Of a DNA stretch of 64,000 bases, positions 26,692 to 36,342 are shown piece by piece; within the stretch, counting starts at the first letter, position 1, and the number at the start of each line of letters is the position of its first letter. This DNA is from an uncultured Alistipes sp. GTDB lineage: Bacteria > Bacteroidota > Bacteroidia > Bacteroidales > Rikenellaceae. The stretch is taken from positions 1-64,000 of the forward strand of contig CANBCZ010000002.1 in assembly GCA_947367255.1 (NCBI GenBank). The letters are read 5' to 3'. Below the pieces are notes generated by a model, which searched no databases, was not told the DNA's origin, and saw only the letters and a program-made list of their open reading frames with translations. A program made the position numbers and the translations under genes.

Positions 26692-27138
26692 TTACAATTT
26701 TACAACGCTACCACCAGCTGCAACGATTGCTGCCTCTGCGCTCTTAGAGAAAGCGTGAGCAGTAACAGTCAGAGTCTTGGTGAGTGTACCGTTGCCCAGA
26801 ATCTTAACACGGTCGTTGCCAGATACGAAACCTGCAGCTACCAGTGTATCGATATTTACCTCTGCGATCTCGCTCTTTGTAGCAAGCTCCTCAAGGATTG
26901 AGAGGTTGATAGGCTTAAACTCTACTCTCTTCAGGTTGGTGAAACCGAACTTAGGAAGGCGACGCTGGAGTGGCATCTGACCACCCTCGAAGCCCAACTT
27001 GCGTGAATAACCAGAACGTGACTGAGCACCCTTGTTACCACGGGTTGAGTAACCACCGTGTCCTGAACCTGCACCGCGACCAACGCGCTTGTCGTGGTGT
27101 GTAGAACCCTTTGCGGGTTTAAGGTTATTGAGTTCCAT
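26692..27138 (-). CDS. rplO: 50S ribosomal protein L15
   Basis: 148 residues. MELNNLKPAKGSTHHDKRVG start with the Gly/Arg-rich GRGAGSGHGGYSTRGNKGAQ extension that penetrates 23S rRNA; globular C-terminal half. 16 nt after rpmD. Confidence 0.98.
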   Translation of the reverse strand: MELNNLKPAKGSTHHDKRVGRGAGSGHGGYSTRGNKGAQSRSGYSRKLGFEGGQMPLQRRLPKFGFTNLKRVEFKPINLSILEELATKSEIAEVNIDTLVAAGFVSGNDRVKILGNGTLTKTLTVTAHAFSKSAEAAIVAAGGSVVKL

Positions 27139-27154
27139 TTAATAATCCTCCTTC

Positions 27155-27340
27155 TTATTCGTTAACTTCTTCAACTTTTACAAGGTGCTTTACGCGCTCG
27201 ATCATACCGAGAATGATAGCTGAATCGCTGTGCTTAACGCTCTGATTCATCTTGCGCAGGCCGAGTGCGTCGAGGTTCTTGCACTGCTGTGCAGTTGCAC
27301 CGATGCGGCTCTTGATCTGTGTAATCTTCAATGTTGCCAT
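27155..27340 (-). CDS. rpmD: 50S ribosomal protein L30
   Basis: 61 residues. MATLKITQIKSRIGATAQQ start and LGLRKMNQSVKHSDSAIILG, the compact L30 ferredoxin-like fold. Between rpsE and rplO as usual. Confidence 0.97.
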   Translation of the reverse strand: MATLKITQIKSRIGATAQQCKNLDALGLRKMNQSVKHSDSAIILGMIERVKHLVKVEEVNE

Positions 27341-27354
27341 AATCTTTTCACAAA

Positions 27355-27873
27355 TTAACCGTTAAACACCTGCTTAAGAGAAATACCACGGGTCTGAGCC
27401 ACTGTGTATGCGTCGCGCAACTCGCAGAGTGCACCTACGGTAGCCTTTACAAGGTTGTGTGGGTTAGAAGAGCCCTTGCTCTTTGCCAACACGTTCTTGA
27501 TACCTACCGACTCAAGCACTGCACGCATTGCACCACCGGCGATAATACCGGTACCGGCTGCTGCTGGGCGAATCATCACCTCTGAGCCACCGAAGCGCAT
27601 CTCCTGCTTGTGTGGAATTGTTCCGTTGATTACTGGAACCTTTACAAGGTTCTTCTTTGCATCCTCTACACCCTTAGCGATGGCAGAGGTAACCTCGGCA
27701 GCCTTACCAAGACCGTAGCCTACTACGCCGTTCTCGTTACCAACCACAACAATTGCAGAGAAGCTGAATGTGCGACCACCCTTTGTTACCTTGGTAACGC
27801 GGTTGATTGCTACCAGACGATCCTTCAAATCGCCGGTCTCGCTTGTGCGTACTTTGTTATTAATATTTGCCAT
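27355..27873 (-). CDS. rpsE: 30S ribosomal protein S5
   Basis: 172 residues with the dsRBD-like N-terminal half ([20 protein letters not shown]) and the S5 C-terminal half ([20 protein letters not shown]). Contributes to decoding accuracy. 6 nt after rplR. Confidence 0.98.
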   Translation of the reverse strand: MANINNKVRTSETGDLKDRLVAINRVTKVTKGGRTFSFSAIVVVGNENGVVGYGLGKAAEVTSAIAKGVEDAKKNLVKVPVINGTIPHKQEMRFGGSEVMIRPAAAGTGIIAGGAMRAVLESVGIKNVLAKSKGSSNPHNLVKATVGALCELRDAYTVAQTRGISLKQVFNG

Positions 27874-27879
27874 AATCGC

Positions 27880-28236
27880 TTAGAATTTAAGGCCGCCCTC
27901 ACGAGCAGCGTCAGCCAACATTTTTACACGACCGTGGTAGAGGTAACCGTTACGGTCGAATGATACGGTTGCAATACCCTTCTCGAGTGCCTTCTTTGCA
28001 GCAAGTGCACCTACGAGTGCAGCAACCTCACACTTATTCTTACCAGCAGTCTGATCTGCAATCTCAAGTGAAGATGCAGTTGCTAAAGTAACGCCGGCAA
28101 GATCATCGATAAACTGTACGTAGATCTGCTTGTTGCTACGGAATACAGTCATACGAGGACGCTCAGATGTTCCGCTTACGATCTTGCGGATACGCATCTT
28201 GATTCTCTCTCTTCTTTCAATCTTATTCAATGACAT
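27880..28236 (-). CDS. rplR: 50S ribosomal protein L18
   Basis: 118 residues; 5S rRNA-binding protein. [20 protein letters not shown] start, [18 protein letters not shown] and the [20 protein letters not shown] end that is typical of L18. Confidence 0.98.
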   Translation of the reverse strand: MSLNKIERRERIKMRIRKIVSGTSERPRMTVFRSNKQIYVQFIDDLAGVTLATASSLEIADQTAGKNKCEVAALVGALAAKKALEKGIATVSFDRNGYLYHGRVKMLADAAREGGLKF

Positions 28237-28252
28237 AACTTACTCTGTTTTA

Positions 28253-28837
28253 CTATTTAGCATTTGCAGACTTACCTGCCTTACGACGAACTACCTCGCC
28301 TACGAACTTGATACCCTTACCCTTATATGGCTCTGGCTTACGCAGTGAGCGGAGCTTTGCTGCTACCTGACCAATAAGCTGCTTGTCACAGCTCTTAAGA
28401 GTTACGATTGGAGCACCCTTCTTCTCAGTTACTGCTGTTGCGGTAACCTCTGCTGGAAGACGCAAGTATGTATCGTGTGAATAACCGAGACTCATCTCGA
28501 GCACGTTACCCTTCATCTCAGCCTTAAAACCTACTCCGACAAGCTCCTGCTTGATCTCGTAGCCCTTAGACACGCCGATAACCATGTTGTTGATAAGTGC
28601 GCGGTACAGACCGTGCATTGAACGGTGGCGTGGCTGGTTTGTTGGACGGGTAACGATCACTGCTGCTACCTCTGCCCCCTCCTTAGTAGTTGTAGTGCCA
28701 ACGGTTACAGTGATGTCCGAATCAACCTTCTGGCTGAGTGTACCAAGAGGTCCTTTCACGCTTACCGTATTGTCAGCTGCTACCTCTACGGTAACGCCGG
28801 CAGGTAAGATTACAGGTAATTTACCAATTCTTGACAT
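28253..28837 (-). CDS. rplF: 50S ribosomal protein L6
   Basis: 194 residues; two repeated alpha/beta domains near the factor-binding site. MSRIGKLPVILPAGVTVEV start and the conserved C-terminal KPEPYKGKGIKFVGEVVRRK. Confidence 0.98.
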   Translation of the reverse strand: MSRIGKLPVILPAGVTVEVAADNTVSVKGPLGTLSQKVDSDITVTVGTTTTKEGAEVAAVIVTRPTNQPRHRSMHGLYRALINNMVIGVSKGYEIKQELVGVGFKAEMKGNVLEMSLGYSHDTYLRLPAEVTATAVTEKKGAPIVTLKSCDKQLIGQVAAKLRSLRKPEPYKGKGIKFVGEVVRRKAGKSANAK

Positions 28838-28856
28838 TTTGTTTCTGTTTTAGAGA

Positions 28857-29255
28857 TTAATAAACATAGCACAATACCTCACCACCGACATTCTCGCGAC
28901 AAGCCTGTGCGCCTGTCATGATGCCCTTAGAGGTTGATACGATTGCGATACCCAAACCGTTCTGTACTCGTGGCATATCTGCTACTGATGAGTACTGACG
29001 AAGACCCGGACGTGATACGCGCTTCAAATTCTTGATAGCGTTGGTCTTGGTTGCTGCGTTCCACTTGAGCGCAATCTTGATTACAGGATGACCCTTCTCA
29101 TCCTTGTCGAACTTGTAAGCAAGGATATAGCCCTGCTCGTAGAGAATTTTAGTGATGGCCTCTTTAATTTTTGAGCCAGGAGCTTCAACCACCTTGTGGT
29201 TGGCTTTCACTGCATTTCTAATTCTCGTGAGAAAATCCGCGATTGGATCAGTCAT
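28857..29255 (-). CDS. rpsH: 30S ribosomal protein S8
   Basis: 132 residues. MTDPIADFLTRIRNAVKANH start and the conserved end GIAIVSTSKGIMTGAQA. S8 binds 16S helix 21 and in enterobacteria represses the spc operon. Here the gene is preceded by an unusual ~290-bp gap holding a terminator-like hairpin, a -7 box and a structured leader, so it may begin a separate transcription unit. Confidence 0.98.
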   Translation of the reverse strand: MTDPIADFLTRIRNAVKANHKVVEAPGSKIKEAITKILYEQGYILAYKFDKDEKGHPVIKIALKWNAATKTNAIKNLKRVSRPGLRQYSSVADMPRVQNGLGIAIVSTSKGIMTGAQACRENVGGEVLCYVY

Positions 29256-29304
29256 AATTGTAAGAATTAAAAGTTAAAAATTAAAAAATTAAGTTTTGTT
29301 TATT

Positions 29305-29375
29305 CGCACCAAAAGCGCAAGCCCTCCTTCTGCCAAATGTGCCCTACAGGCACTTCTGAGCAGGTTTTGGGTGCG
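29305..29375 (-). promoter_or_regulatory. Structured leader RNA upstream of rpsH
   Basis: Read as minus-strand RNA, an outer stem CGCACC(C)AAAA with TTTTGGTGCG (29375-29364 with 29314-29305) encloses CTGC/GCAG and a hairpin GTGCC/GGCAC. GCCAA 5' of the stem could also pair with TTGGC inside it, an alternative fold. A regulatory role, perhaps S8 binding, is inferred from its place directly before rpsH. Confidence 0.5.
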
Positions 29376-29407
29376 TTCCCTTGGCAATTTTCACATTTTT
29401 AAGCCCG

Positions 29408-29415
29408 CAAAGATA
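29408..29415 (-). promoter_or_regulatory. Internal -7 box of the spc operon, before rpsH
   Basis: TATCTTTG on the minus strand, ~150 bp upstream of rpsH and downstream of the rpsN hairpin. No clear -33 TTG. Confidence 0.45.
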
Positions 29416-29505
29416 ACCATAATTTCTGAATTCTCCTAATTTTTTGAAAATTAATTACTTGAATACAACTCGGCTACCGTTATACGGACCCTATAAAACC
29501 GACGC

Positions 29506-29531
29506 GGGGAGGCACTTTTCAGAGCCTCCCC
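29506..29531 (-). terminator. Hairpin after rpsN (terminator or attenuator)
   Basis: GGGGAGGC/GCCTCCCC stem with a 10-nt loop, 16 nt after the rpsN stop; followed by GCGTCGGTTTTAT, a weak T tract, so partial termination or processing is more likely than full termination. Confidence 0.5.
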
Positions 29532-29547
29532 CATCGGGATAATTATA

Positions 29548-29844
29548 CTACCAGCTTGCCTTCTTTACGCCGGGGATCAGACCGGATGAAGCCATCTCAC
29601 GGAACTGGATACGGCTGATACCGAACTGACGCATATAGCCCTTCGGACGACCAGTAAGCTTGCAACGGTTGTGCTGACGGATTGGATTTGAGTTGCGTGG
29701 CAACTTTGAAAGTGCAATCCAAGCCTCCTCGTGGTCGATCTCGCCTGCCTTGAGTGCAGCTGCGATCTCCTCACGCTTATGTGCATAGCGTGCTGCAAGT
29801 TTCTCGCGCTTTACCTCGCGAGCCTTCATTGATTCCTTTGCCAT
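29548..29844 (-). CDS. rpsN: 30S ribosomal protein S14, zinc-less form
   Basis: 98 residues, the long C-minus type without the CxxC pairs. [20 protein letters not shown] start and the conserved [20 protein letters not shown]. 3 nt after rplE. A second ATG at codon 6 is a possible alternative start. Confidence 0.97.
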   Translation of the reverse strand: MAKESMKAREVKREKLAARYAHKREEIAAALKAGEIDHEEAWIALSKLPRNSNPIRQHNRCKLTGRPKGYMRQFGISRIQFREMASSGLIPGVKKASW

Positions 29845-29847
29845 AGA

Positions 29848-30408
29848 CTATTGGTTCTTTTTAGCGTTTTTGAAAGGCAGACCGAACTCACGAAGAAGTG
29901 CATATGCCTCCTCGTCGGTCTTTGCCGATGTTACAAAAGTAATCTCCATACCGAAGATCTTAGTGATCTTGTCGATATCGATCTCTGGGAAGATGATCTG
30001 CTCGGTGATACCGAGGGTGTAGTTACCCTGACCATCGAAACGATCGTTGATACCCTTAAAGTCGCGGATACGAGGAAGAGCTACTGCGATAAGACGCTCC
30101 AAGAACTCGTACATACGGTTCTGACGAAGGGTTACACGAACACCGATAGGCATACCCTTACGGAGTTTGAAGTTCGAAATATCCTTTCGTGACTTGGTTT
30201 GAACTGCCTTCTGACCGGTGATCATGGTAAGCTCCTCCTGCGCGATGTCGATAAGCTTCTTATCGGCAACTGCCTGACCCATACCCTGGTTGATCACGAT
30301 CTTCTCGAGCTTAGGACACTGCATAACGCTGCTGTATCCAAACTCCTTCATAAGGGCAGGGACAATCTGCTCCTTATACTGTGTCTTGAGTGATGGAATG
30401 TATGCCAT
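29848..30408 (-). CDS. rplE: 50S ribosomal protein L5
   Basis: 186 residues; binds 5S rRNA and contacts P-site tRNA. Contains [32 protein letters not shown], and [17 protein letters not shown]. The start overlaps the rplX stop by one base (TAATG). Confidence 0.98.
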   Translation of the reverse strand: MAYIPSLKTQYKEQIVPALMKEFGYSSVMQCPKLEKIVINQGMGQAVADKKLIDIAQEELTMITGQKAVQTKSRKDISNFKLRKGMPIGVRVTLRQNRMYEFLERLIAVALPRIRDFKGINDRFDGQGNYTLGITEQIIFPEIDIDKITKIFGMEITFVTSAKTDEEAYALLREFGLPFKNAKKNQ

Positions 30409-30731
30409 TATTTAATCTCCTCTCCCGATTTTTTAGCAAAACGAACTAATTTACCTTCTGCATTTGCACGGCGACCTACGCGAGATGGCTTGCCACTCTG
30501 TGGGTCGAGCACCTGCAGGTTAGAGATGTGAATCGGAGCCTCCTGCTCAACGATACCACCCTGTGGATTCTTTGCGTTTGGCTTAGTAGCCTTCTTGACG
30601 AGGTTTACACCCTCAACAATTGCACGCTGCTTAGACACCTCAACCTTCAGGACTTTACCCTGCTGGCCCTTGTTGTCACCTGCGATTACGCAAACAGTAT
30701 CCCCTTTCTTAATATGCAATTTAACTGACAT
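30408..30731 (-). CDS. rplX: 50S ribosomal protein L24
   Basis: 107 residues; assembly-initiating KOW-domain protein ([20 protein letters not shown] near the N-terminus, then [10 protein letters not shown]). Overlaps rplE by one base. Confidence 0.97.
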   Translation of the reverse strand: MSVKLHIKKGDTVCVIAGDNKGQQGKVLKVEVSKQRAIVEGVNLVKKATKPNAKNPQGGIVEQEAPIHISNLQVLDPQSGKPSRVGRRANAEGKLVRFAKKSGEEIK

Positions 30732-30751
30732 ATCTGTAACTGTTTTTAATA

Positions 30752-31117
30752 TTACAATACTTCAGGTGCGAGGGAGATGATCTTCATATACTGATCACGC
30801 AGCTCACGAGCTACAGGACCGAAGATACGAGTACCACGCATTTCACCCTGGTTGTTGAGGAGTACTACGGCGTTGTCATCGAAACGAATGTACGAACCGT
30901 TGGCACGACGAATCTCCTTCTTTGTTCTTACTACGACTGCCTTTGAAACTGCACCCTTCTTCACGTCGCCGGAAGGTGATGCGCTCTTAACAGCCACTAC
31001 GATCTTATCGCCGATAGATGCATAGCGACGCTTTGTGCCGCCAAGCACGCGAATACAAAGAACCTCCTTTGCACCGCTGTTATCAGCTACTACGAGTCTG
31101 CTTTCTTGCTGTATCAT
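30752..31117 (-). CDS. rplN: 50S ribosomal protein L14
   Basis: 121 residues. [19 protein letters not shown] start, [12 protein letters not shown] near the end; five-stranded barrel at the subunit interface. 2 nt after rpsQ. Confidence 0.98.
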   Translation of the reverse strand: MIQQESRLVVADNSGAKEVLCIRVLGGTKRRYASIGDKIVVAVKSASPSGDVKKGAVSKAVVVRTKKEIRRANGSYIRFDDNAVVLLNNQGEMRGTRIFGPVARELRDQYMKIISLAPEVL

Positions 31118-31119
31118 AA

Positions 31120-31374
31120 CTACTTCGCTCTTTCAATGATTTGTACTAATCTCCAACGCTTCGTCTTGCTCAACGGGCGTGTCTCCATAATGCGTACTGT
31201 ATCACCCTCGCGTACAGACTCGTCGAGGCACTCTGCCACAAACTTGGTGGTCTTGTTCACGAACTTACCGTAGATAGGGTGCTTAACCTTACGAGCGACA
31301 GCTACTACGATGGTCTTCTCCATCTTGTTGCTGACAACTACGCCGATACGCTCTTTTCTAAGATTTCTTTCCAT
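31120..31374 (-). CDS. rpsQ: 30S ribosomal protein S17
   Basis: 84 residues. Conserved [20 protein letters not shown] and the [16 protein letters not shown] end; OB-fold 16S binder. Confidence 0.98.
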   Translation of the reverse strand: MERNLRKERIGVVVSNKMEKTIVVAVARKVKHPIYGKFVNKTTKFVAECLDESVREGDTVRIMETRPLSKTKRWRLVQIIERAK

Positions 31375-31384
31375 AATAACTATC

Positions 31385-31567
31385 TTACTTTTGGTGCAGA
31401 ATTGTCAGCATACGAGCTATATCTCTGCGAGTTTTCTTAATATTAGAAGGATTTTCTACCGGAGATACGGCGTGTTGTACCTTCATCGAAGCGAGGTTAG
31501 CCTTCTCAGCTGCAATACGCTCCTGCAAGTCCTGTGCGGACATCTCTTTAATTTCAGCAGTTTTCAT
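31385..31567 (-). CDS. rpmC: 50S ribosomal protein L29
   Basis: 60 residues, two-helix protein near the exit tunnel: [20 protein letters not shown], ending [19 protein letters not shown]. Confidence 0.97.
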   Translation of the reverse strand: MKTAEIKEMSAQDLQERIAAEKANLASMKVQHAVSPVENPSNIKKTRRDIARMLTILHQK

Positions 31568-31584
31568 ATTATAAATCCTCCTTT

Positions 31585-32016
31585 TTACAATGCAGTTGCC
31601 TCGTCGTAATCGCGGCGAACAATAAACTTAGTTGTGATTGGCAGCTTCTGTGCGCCAAGACGCAGTGCCTCCTGAGCTACTGCCATTGGTACACCCTCTG
31701 CCTCGAAGAGAATACGGCCTGGGGTTACAGGTGCTACGAATCCCTCTGGATTACCCTTACCCTTACCCATACGTACCTCGGCTGGCTTCTTGGTGATTGG
31801 CTTATCAGGGAAGATGCGGATCCATATCTGACCCTCACGCTTCATATAACGAGTGATTGCCTGACGGGCTGCCTCGATCTGGCGACCGGTGATCCAAGAT
31901 GACTCCAGCGCCTTGATGCCGAACGAACCGTATGCAAGTTGGTTACCTCTCTGAGCAACACCCTTCATACGACCCTTCTGCATTCTTCTAAATTTGGTCT
32001 TTTTTGGCTGTAACAT
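31585..32016 (-). CDS. rplP: 50S ribosomal protein L16
   Basis: 143 residues; supports A-site tRNA in the peptidyl-transferase region. [19 protein letters not shown] start, [19 protein letters not shown], and [17 protein letters not shown]. Confidence 0.98.
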   Translation of the reverse strand: MLQPKKTKFRRMQKGRMKGVAQRGNQLAYGSFGIKALESSWITGRQIEAARQAITRYMKREGQIWIRIFPDKPITKKPAEVRMGKGKGNPEGFVAPVTPGRILFEAEGVPMAVAQEALRLGAQKLPITTKFIVRRDYDEATAL

Positions 32017-32041
32017 AACTGTTATTTGCTTTTAAAAGGTA

Positions 32042-32776
32042 CTACTTGTTGTTATTTCTTCTTTTCTTTGGTCCGTTACCGCGACGACCACCTTGCTGCT
32101 GGTTGTTACCCTGCTGTGCAGATGCGCCTGCGATCTCGAACAGATCACGCTTGCCGTAAACTGTACCGTGGCAGATCCAAGTCTTGATACCGAGAACTCC
32201 TACCTTGGTGATTGCCTCTGCCAAGTGGTAGTCTACGTCTGCACGGAATGTGTGAAGTGGAATACGTCCGTCCTTTATGGTCTCAGAACGTGCCATCTCG
32301 GCACCACCTACACGACCAGAGATCTGAATCTTGATACCCTCAGCGCCGTTACGCATTGCGTTACCGATTGCGGTCTTTACTGCGCGGCGGTGTGATACAC
32401 GACCCTCGAGCTGGCGAGCGATTGACTGACCTACGATTGTAGCGTCGATATCTGGGCGCTTTACCTCGAAGATGTTGATCTGAATCTCCTTACGGAACAA
32501 CTTCTTCAACTCCTCCTTGAGTTTATCAACCTCTGCGCCACCCTTACCGATGATGAAACCTGGGCGTGCGGTTGAGATTGTTACAGTTACGAGCTTAAGT
32601 GTACGCTCAATGATAATCTTCGAAATACTTGCCTTAGCCAAACGGACATTCAAGTACTTACGAATCTTTGCGTCCTCGACCAATTTCTCTGAGAAATCCT
32701 TACCACCGAACCAGTTGGACTCCCAACCACGGATGATGCCGAGACGGTTTGCTATTGGATTAACTTTCTGTCCCAT
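32042..32776 (-). CDS. rpsC: 30S ribosomal protein S3
   Basis: 244 residues; KH domain ([20 protein letters not shown]), mRNA-entry helicase site residues, and [13 protein letters not shown]. The C-terminus is a Gln/Gly/Arg/Asn-rich tail ([18 protein letters not shown]) not found in E. coli S3. Confidence 0.98.
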   Translation of the reverse strand: MGQKVNPIANRLGIIRGWESNWFGGKDFSEKLVEDAKIRKYLNVRLAKASISKIIIERTLKLVTVTISTARPGFIIGKGGAEVDKLKEELKKLFRKEIQINIFEVKRPDIDATIVGQSIARQLEGRVSHRRAVKTAIGNAMRNGAEGIKIQISGRVGGAEMARSETIKDGRIPLHTFRADVDYHLAEAITKVGVLGIKTWICHGTVYGKRDLFEIAGASAQQGNNQQQGGRRGNGPKKRRNNNK

Positions 32777-32780
32777 TTGT

Positions 32781-33191
32781 CTACTTATTTTCTGCGGTTA
32801 CCATTTTATCAACTACGATTGTAACGTGGTTTGAGCGCTTGCGAATGCGGTGTGCACGACCCTGTGGAGCTGCCTGAATGCGCTTGAGCATACGACCACC
32901 GTCTACAGTGATCTCGCTTACGCAAAGAGTTACATCCTCAAGGCGAACGCCCTCATTCTTAGCCTCCCAGTTTGCGATAGCTGACTTAAGCAGCTTCTCC
33001 AATCTGATAGATGCCTCCTTCTTAGAATAGCGAAGGATACCCAGTGCCTTATTGATCTCTACACCACGGATGATGTCTGCAACCAGACGCATCTTACGTG
33101 GAGAGGTTGGGCAGTCACGCATAATGGCGATAGCCTTCTGCTTCTTCTCAGCCTTTAATTTCTCGGCTCTTATTGCTTTTCTTGATCCCAT
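32781..33191 (-). CDS. rplV: 50S ribosomal protein L22
   Basis: 136 residues; lines the exit tunnel. [20 protein letters not shown] and [19 protein letters not shown] mark the beta-hairpin and core. It has a ~15-residue basic N-terminal extension ([18 protein letters not shown]). Confidence 0.98.
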   Translation of the reverse strand: MGSRKAIRAEKLKAEKKQKAIAIMRDCPTSPRKMRLVADIIRGVEINKALGILRYSKKEASIRLEKLLKSAIANWEAKNEGVRLEDVTLCVSEITVDGGRMLKRIQAAPQGRAHRIRKRSNHVTIVVDKMVTAENK

Positions 33192-33198
33192 TGTCTAC

Positions 33199-33468
33199 CT
33201 ATTTTTTCTTGTTACCTGCGTGACCACGGAAGTTACGTGTAGGGGCGAACTCGCCGAGCTTGTGACCTACCATATTCTCAGTTACATAAACCGGAATAAA
33301 CTTGTTTCCGTTGTGTACAGCGATTGTCTGACCTACGAAGTCAGGCGAAATCATACTTGCTCGTGACCAAGTCTTAATTACAGACTTCTTATTGCCTTCT
33401 GCCTGTGCAACAACCTTTGCCTCAAGCTTTGGGTCAATGAATGGTCCTTTTTTTAATGAACGGCTCAT
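33199..33468 (-). CDS. rpsS: 30S ribosomal protein S19
   Basis: 89 residues. [39 protein letters not shown] and [16 protein letters not shown] are standard S19 segments. Confidence 0.98.
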   Translation of the reverse strand: MSRSLKKGPFIDPKLEAKVVAQAEGNKKSVIKTWSRASMISPDFVGQTIAVHNGNKFIPVYVTENMVGHKLGEFAPTRNFRGHAGNKKK

Positions 33469-33485
33469 TATGTACTCTTATTTAA

Positions 33486-34310
33486 TTATTTTTTGCGCTT
33501 TGAAATAATAAACTTAGCCGAAGTCTTCTTAGGGTTACGGGTCTTCTTACCCTTAGCCAACAGACCCTTACGTGAACGTGGGTGACCTCCTGAAGCACGA
33601 CCTTCACCACCACCCATTGGGTGATCTACCGGGTTCATTACAACACCACGGTTGTGTGGACGGCGACCGAGCCAACGCTTACGACCGGCCTTACCTGACG
33701 ACTCGAGGTTGTGATCTACGTTAGATACAACACCTACTGTCGCGCGGCATGTTACGAGTACCATACGAGTCTCACCTGAAGGCAACTTGATGATAGCGAA
33801 CTTGCCCTCACGTGCCAAAAGCTGAGCGTACGAACCGGCAGAACGCGCCATCTGCGCACCCTGACCGGGGTAGAGTTCAATGTTGTGAATAAGTGTACCG
33901 AGTGGAATCTCTGACAGTGGCAGAGTGTTACCTACCTCTGGTGCTACGCCAGAACCGCTCATTACGGTCTGACCTACCTGAAGGCCGTTTGGAGCGAGGA
34001 TATAGCTCTTCTGACCATCAGCATATACTACAAGTGCAATACGAGCTGTACGGTTTGGATCGTACTCGATTGTCTTTACAGTTGCAGCAACACCGTCCTT
34101 TACTCGCTTGAAATCAACCAAACGATACATCTGCTTGTGACCGCCACCGATATAACGAACGGTCATCTTACCGGAATTATTACGACCACCGGTGCTCTTC
34201 TTTGCCTCGAGCAAAGACTTCTCCGGCTTTGATGTAGTTACCTCATCGAAGGTACCGATAATCTTATGTCTTGTACCGGGAGTTACCGGCTTAAACTTTC
34301 TTACTGCCAT
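33486..34310 (-). CDS. rplB: 50S ribosomal protein L2
   Basis: 274 residues; needed for subunit association and peptidyl transfer. [19 protein letters not shown] in the OB domain and the conserved [20 protein letters not shown] with the catalytic-loop His. Confidence 0.98.
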   Translation of the reverse strand: MAVRKFKPVTPGTRHKIIGTFDEVTTSKPEKSLLEAKKSTGGRNNSGKMTVRYIGGGHKQMYRLVDFKRVKDGVAATVKTIEYDPNRTARIALVVYADGQKSYILAPNGLQVGQTVMSGSGVAPEVGNTLPLSEIPLGTLIHNIELYPGQGAQMARSAGSYAQLLAREGKFAIIKLPSGETRMVLVTCRATVGVVSNVDHNLESSGKAGRKRWLGRRPHNRGVVMNPVDHPMGGGEGRASGGHPRSRKGLLAKGKKTRNPKKTSAKFIISKRKK

Positions 34311-34315
34311 CTCTG

Positions 34316-34606
34316 TTAGATATTACTGTAAAAATCAATCTGATCTCCATCCTTCAAGGTAACAATTGCCTTCTTGAAGTTGTTTGCACGACCCTCAAGC
34401 AGACCTGCCTTAGTGTAGCGGCTCTTCAACTTACCCATGTAACGGATAGTGTTTACGTCAGTCACTACTACGTTGTACATCTGCTCAACGGCGTTGCGAA
34501 TCTGCAACTTGTTAGCCCTTACATCAACGATAAAACCGTAGCGATTCAACTTTTCGCCCTGAATCGTCATCTTCTCGGTTAAAATAGGCTTAATGATTAC
34601 TTCCAT
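34316..34606 (-). CDS. rplW: 50S ribosomal protein L23
   Basis: 96 residues; docking site for trigger factor and SRP at the tunnel exit. [20 protein letters not shown] start, [20 protein letters not shown]. Confidence 0.97.
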   Translation of the reverse strand: MEVIIKPILTEKMTIQGEKLNRYGFIVDVRANKLQIRNAVEQMYNVVVTDVNTIRYMGKLKSRYTKAGLLEGRANNFKKAIVTLKDGDQIDFYSNI

Positions 34607-34620
34607 TTTCTTTCCGATTT

Positions 34621-35247
34621 TTAAGCTAACATTACATTCAATACATTTTCTGCACCCTCTACCATAACTACTGCTGATGCGTTCATTACCTCGTAAGTGT
34701 TGAGGTTAGAAGCAAGAATAGTCTTTACGTAAGGGAGATTGCGGCAAGAGAGCTGGAGGTTAACATTGGTCTCCGGCAATACAACCAATACTTTCTTGTC
34801 TGCTACCTTGAGAGCTGATGCAAGTGCAACTACACTCTTTGTCTTTGGAGCATCGAGAGCGATGTTCTCAACAACGGTGATTGCGCCTGCCTGTGCCTTG
34901 TAGGTAAGAGCGCTACGACGAGCGAGTCTCTTAAGCTTCTTGTTGAGCTTGAAGCTGTAGTCGCGTGGTACTGGACCAAAGATACGACCACCACCTGGGA
35001 ACAGTGGGCTCTTGATGCTACCGCAACGTGCACCACCGGTACCCTTCTGTCGCTTCAACTTACGGGTAGAACCTGCAACCTCATTGCGCTGCTTTGACTT
35101 GTGAGTACCCTGACGCTGATCTGCGAGATACTGCTTTACGTCGAGGTAGATAGCGTGGTCATTAGCCTCCACGCCGAATACTGCGTCAGAAAGAACAACG
35201 GTACGACCTGTCTGCTGACCTTGTGCGTTCAATACTGCTAATTCCAT
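34621..35247 (-). CDS. rplD: 50S ribosomal protein L4
   Basis: 208 residues from the ATG at 35247 ([20 protein letters not shown]), one base after the rplC stop; an upstream in-frame start inside rplC is less likely. The tunnel loop [20 protein letters not shown] is conserved. L4 represses the S10 operon in enterobacteria; whether it does so here is unknown. Confidence 0.97.
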   Translation of the reverse strand: MELAVLNAQGQQTGRTVVLSDAVFGVEANDHAIYLDVKQYLADQRQGTHKSKQRNEVAGSTRKLKRQKGTGGARCGSIKSPLFPGGGRIFGPVPRDYSFKLNKKLKRLARRSALTYKAQAGAITVVENIALDAPKTKSVVALASALKVADKKVLVVLPETNVNLQLSCRNLPYVKTILASNLNTYEVMNASAVVMVEGAENVLNVMLA

Positions 35248-35248
35248 A

Positions 35249-35863
35249 CTACTTCTCAATTGTTAAATAAGAACCCTTTGCACCCGGAATCGAACCCTTT
35301 ACAAGAATAAGGTTGTTCTCAGGTATTACCTTTAATACTTTCAAGTTAAGAACCTTAACCTGAACACCACCCATCTGACCAGGCAAACGCTTACCCTTGA
35401 AGACGCGTGATGGATAAGATGATGCACCGAGTGAACCCGGCTTACGCTGACGGTTGTGCTGACCGTGAGTCTGACCACCCACGCCGGCAAAGCCGTGACG
35501 CTTAACAACACCCTGGAAGCCTCGACCCTTAGAGATGCCGGTTACGTCTACCCAATCCTCCTCAGAGAAGAGATCAACTGTAAGTACATCACCAAGGTTC
35601 ACCTCTGGCATACCCTGGAACTCAGCCATCTTGCGTTTTGGGGTAGTGCCGGCCTTCTTGAAGTGACCTAACAAACTGTTGCTGGTGTGCTTTTCACTCT
35701 TGTCGTCATAGGCAATCTGAACTGCCTCGTAAGAGTCCTTCTCAGCAGTCTTGATTTGCGTAACTACACACGGACCAGCCTCAATTACAGTGCATGGAAT
35801 ATTTTTTCCCTCGGCACTGTACACGGAAGTCATTCCGATTTTCTTACCAATAAGTCCTGACAT
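35249..35863 (-). CDS. rplC: 50S ribosomal protein L3
   Basis: 204 residues. [40 protein letters not shown] with the methylatable Gln loop, and the end [17 protein letters not shown]. Preceded by a 162-bp gap with a hairpin. Confidence 0.98.
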   Translation of the reverse strand: MSGLIGKKIGMTSVYSAEGKNIPCTVIEAGPCVVTQIKTAEKDSYEAVQIAYDDKSEKHTSNSLLGHFKKAGTTPKRKMAEFQGMPEVNLGDVLTVDLFSEEDWVDVTGISKGRGFQGVVKRHGFAGVGGQTHGQHNRQRKPGSLGASSYPSRVFKGKRLPGQMGGVQVKVLNLKVLKVIPENNLILVKGSIPGAKGSYLTIEK

Positions 35864-35952
35864 TTTTCTGTCTAATTACGGTTTGTTAATAAATAAGTGA
35901 ATTGTTTTTGCTTTATATACCTATATAAATTTTATACGCGGTAAGCCCCTTA

Positions 35953-35982
35953 GTGCAGCAGATAGCGGACTACCCGCTGCAC
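35953..35982 (-). promoter_or_regulatory. Hairpin in the rpsJ-rplC gap
   Basis: Read as minus-strand RNA, GTGCAGC pairs with GCTGCAC and encloses TAG-TCCG-CTA, an extended hairpin with a UCCG tetraloop. It stands in a 162-bp gap without a -7 box. By position it may be an S10-operon leader or an mRNA processing site; function is inference. Confidence 0.45.
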
Positions 35983-36025
35983 CTCGGTTTAAGCTATGTA
36001 ATGCTCAGTCTTTCAGACCTTTAGC

Positions 36026-36331
36026 TTAGCACTTGATATCTACCTCAACACCTGATGGGAGCTCGAGCTTCATCAGCGCGTCGATAGTCTTTGGAGTTGA
36101 CGAGTAGATGTCGATAATGCGCTTGAATGTGCAGAGCTGGAACTGCTCACGTGCCTTCTTGTTTACGAAGGTTGAACGGTTTACAGTGAAGATCTGCTTG
36201 CGAGTTGGGAGTGGCACCGGACCGCTAACAACTGCATCTGTGCTGCGCACTGCCTTAACAATCTTCTCAGCCGACTTGTCAACCAAGTTGTGGTCAAAAG
36301 ACTTCAGCTTAATTCTAATTTTCTGGCTCAT
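36026..36331 (-). CDS. rpsJ: 30S ribosomal protein S10
   Basis: 101 residues; ribosomal and NusE transcription-antitermination roles. [39 protein letters not shown] and [18 protein letters not shown]. 11 nt after fusA. Confidence 0.98.
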   Translation of the reverse strand: MSQKIRIKLKSFDHNLVDKSAEKIVKAVRSTDAVVSGPVPLPTRKQIFTVNRSTFVNKKAREQFQLCTFKRIIDIYSSTPKTIDALMKLELPSGVEVDIKC

Positions 36332-36342
36332 ATTCTTTACTT

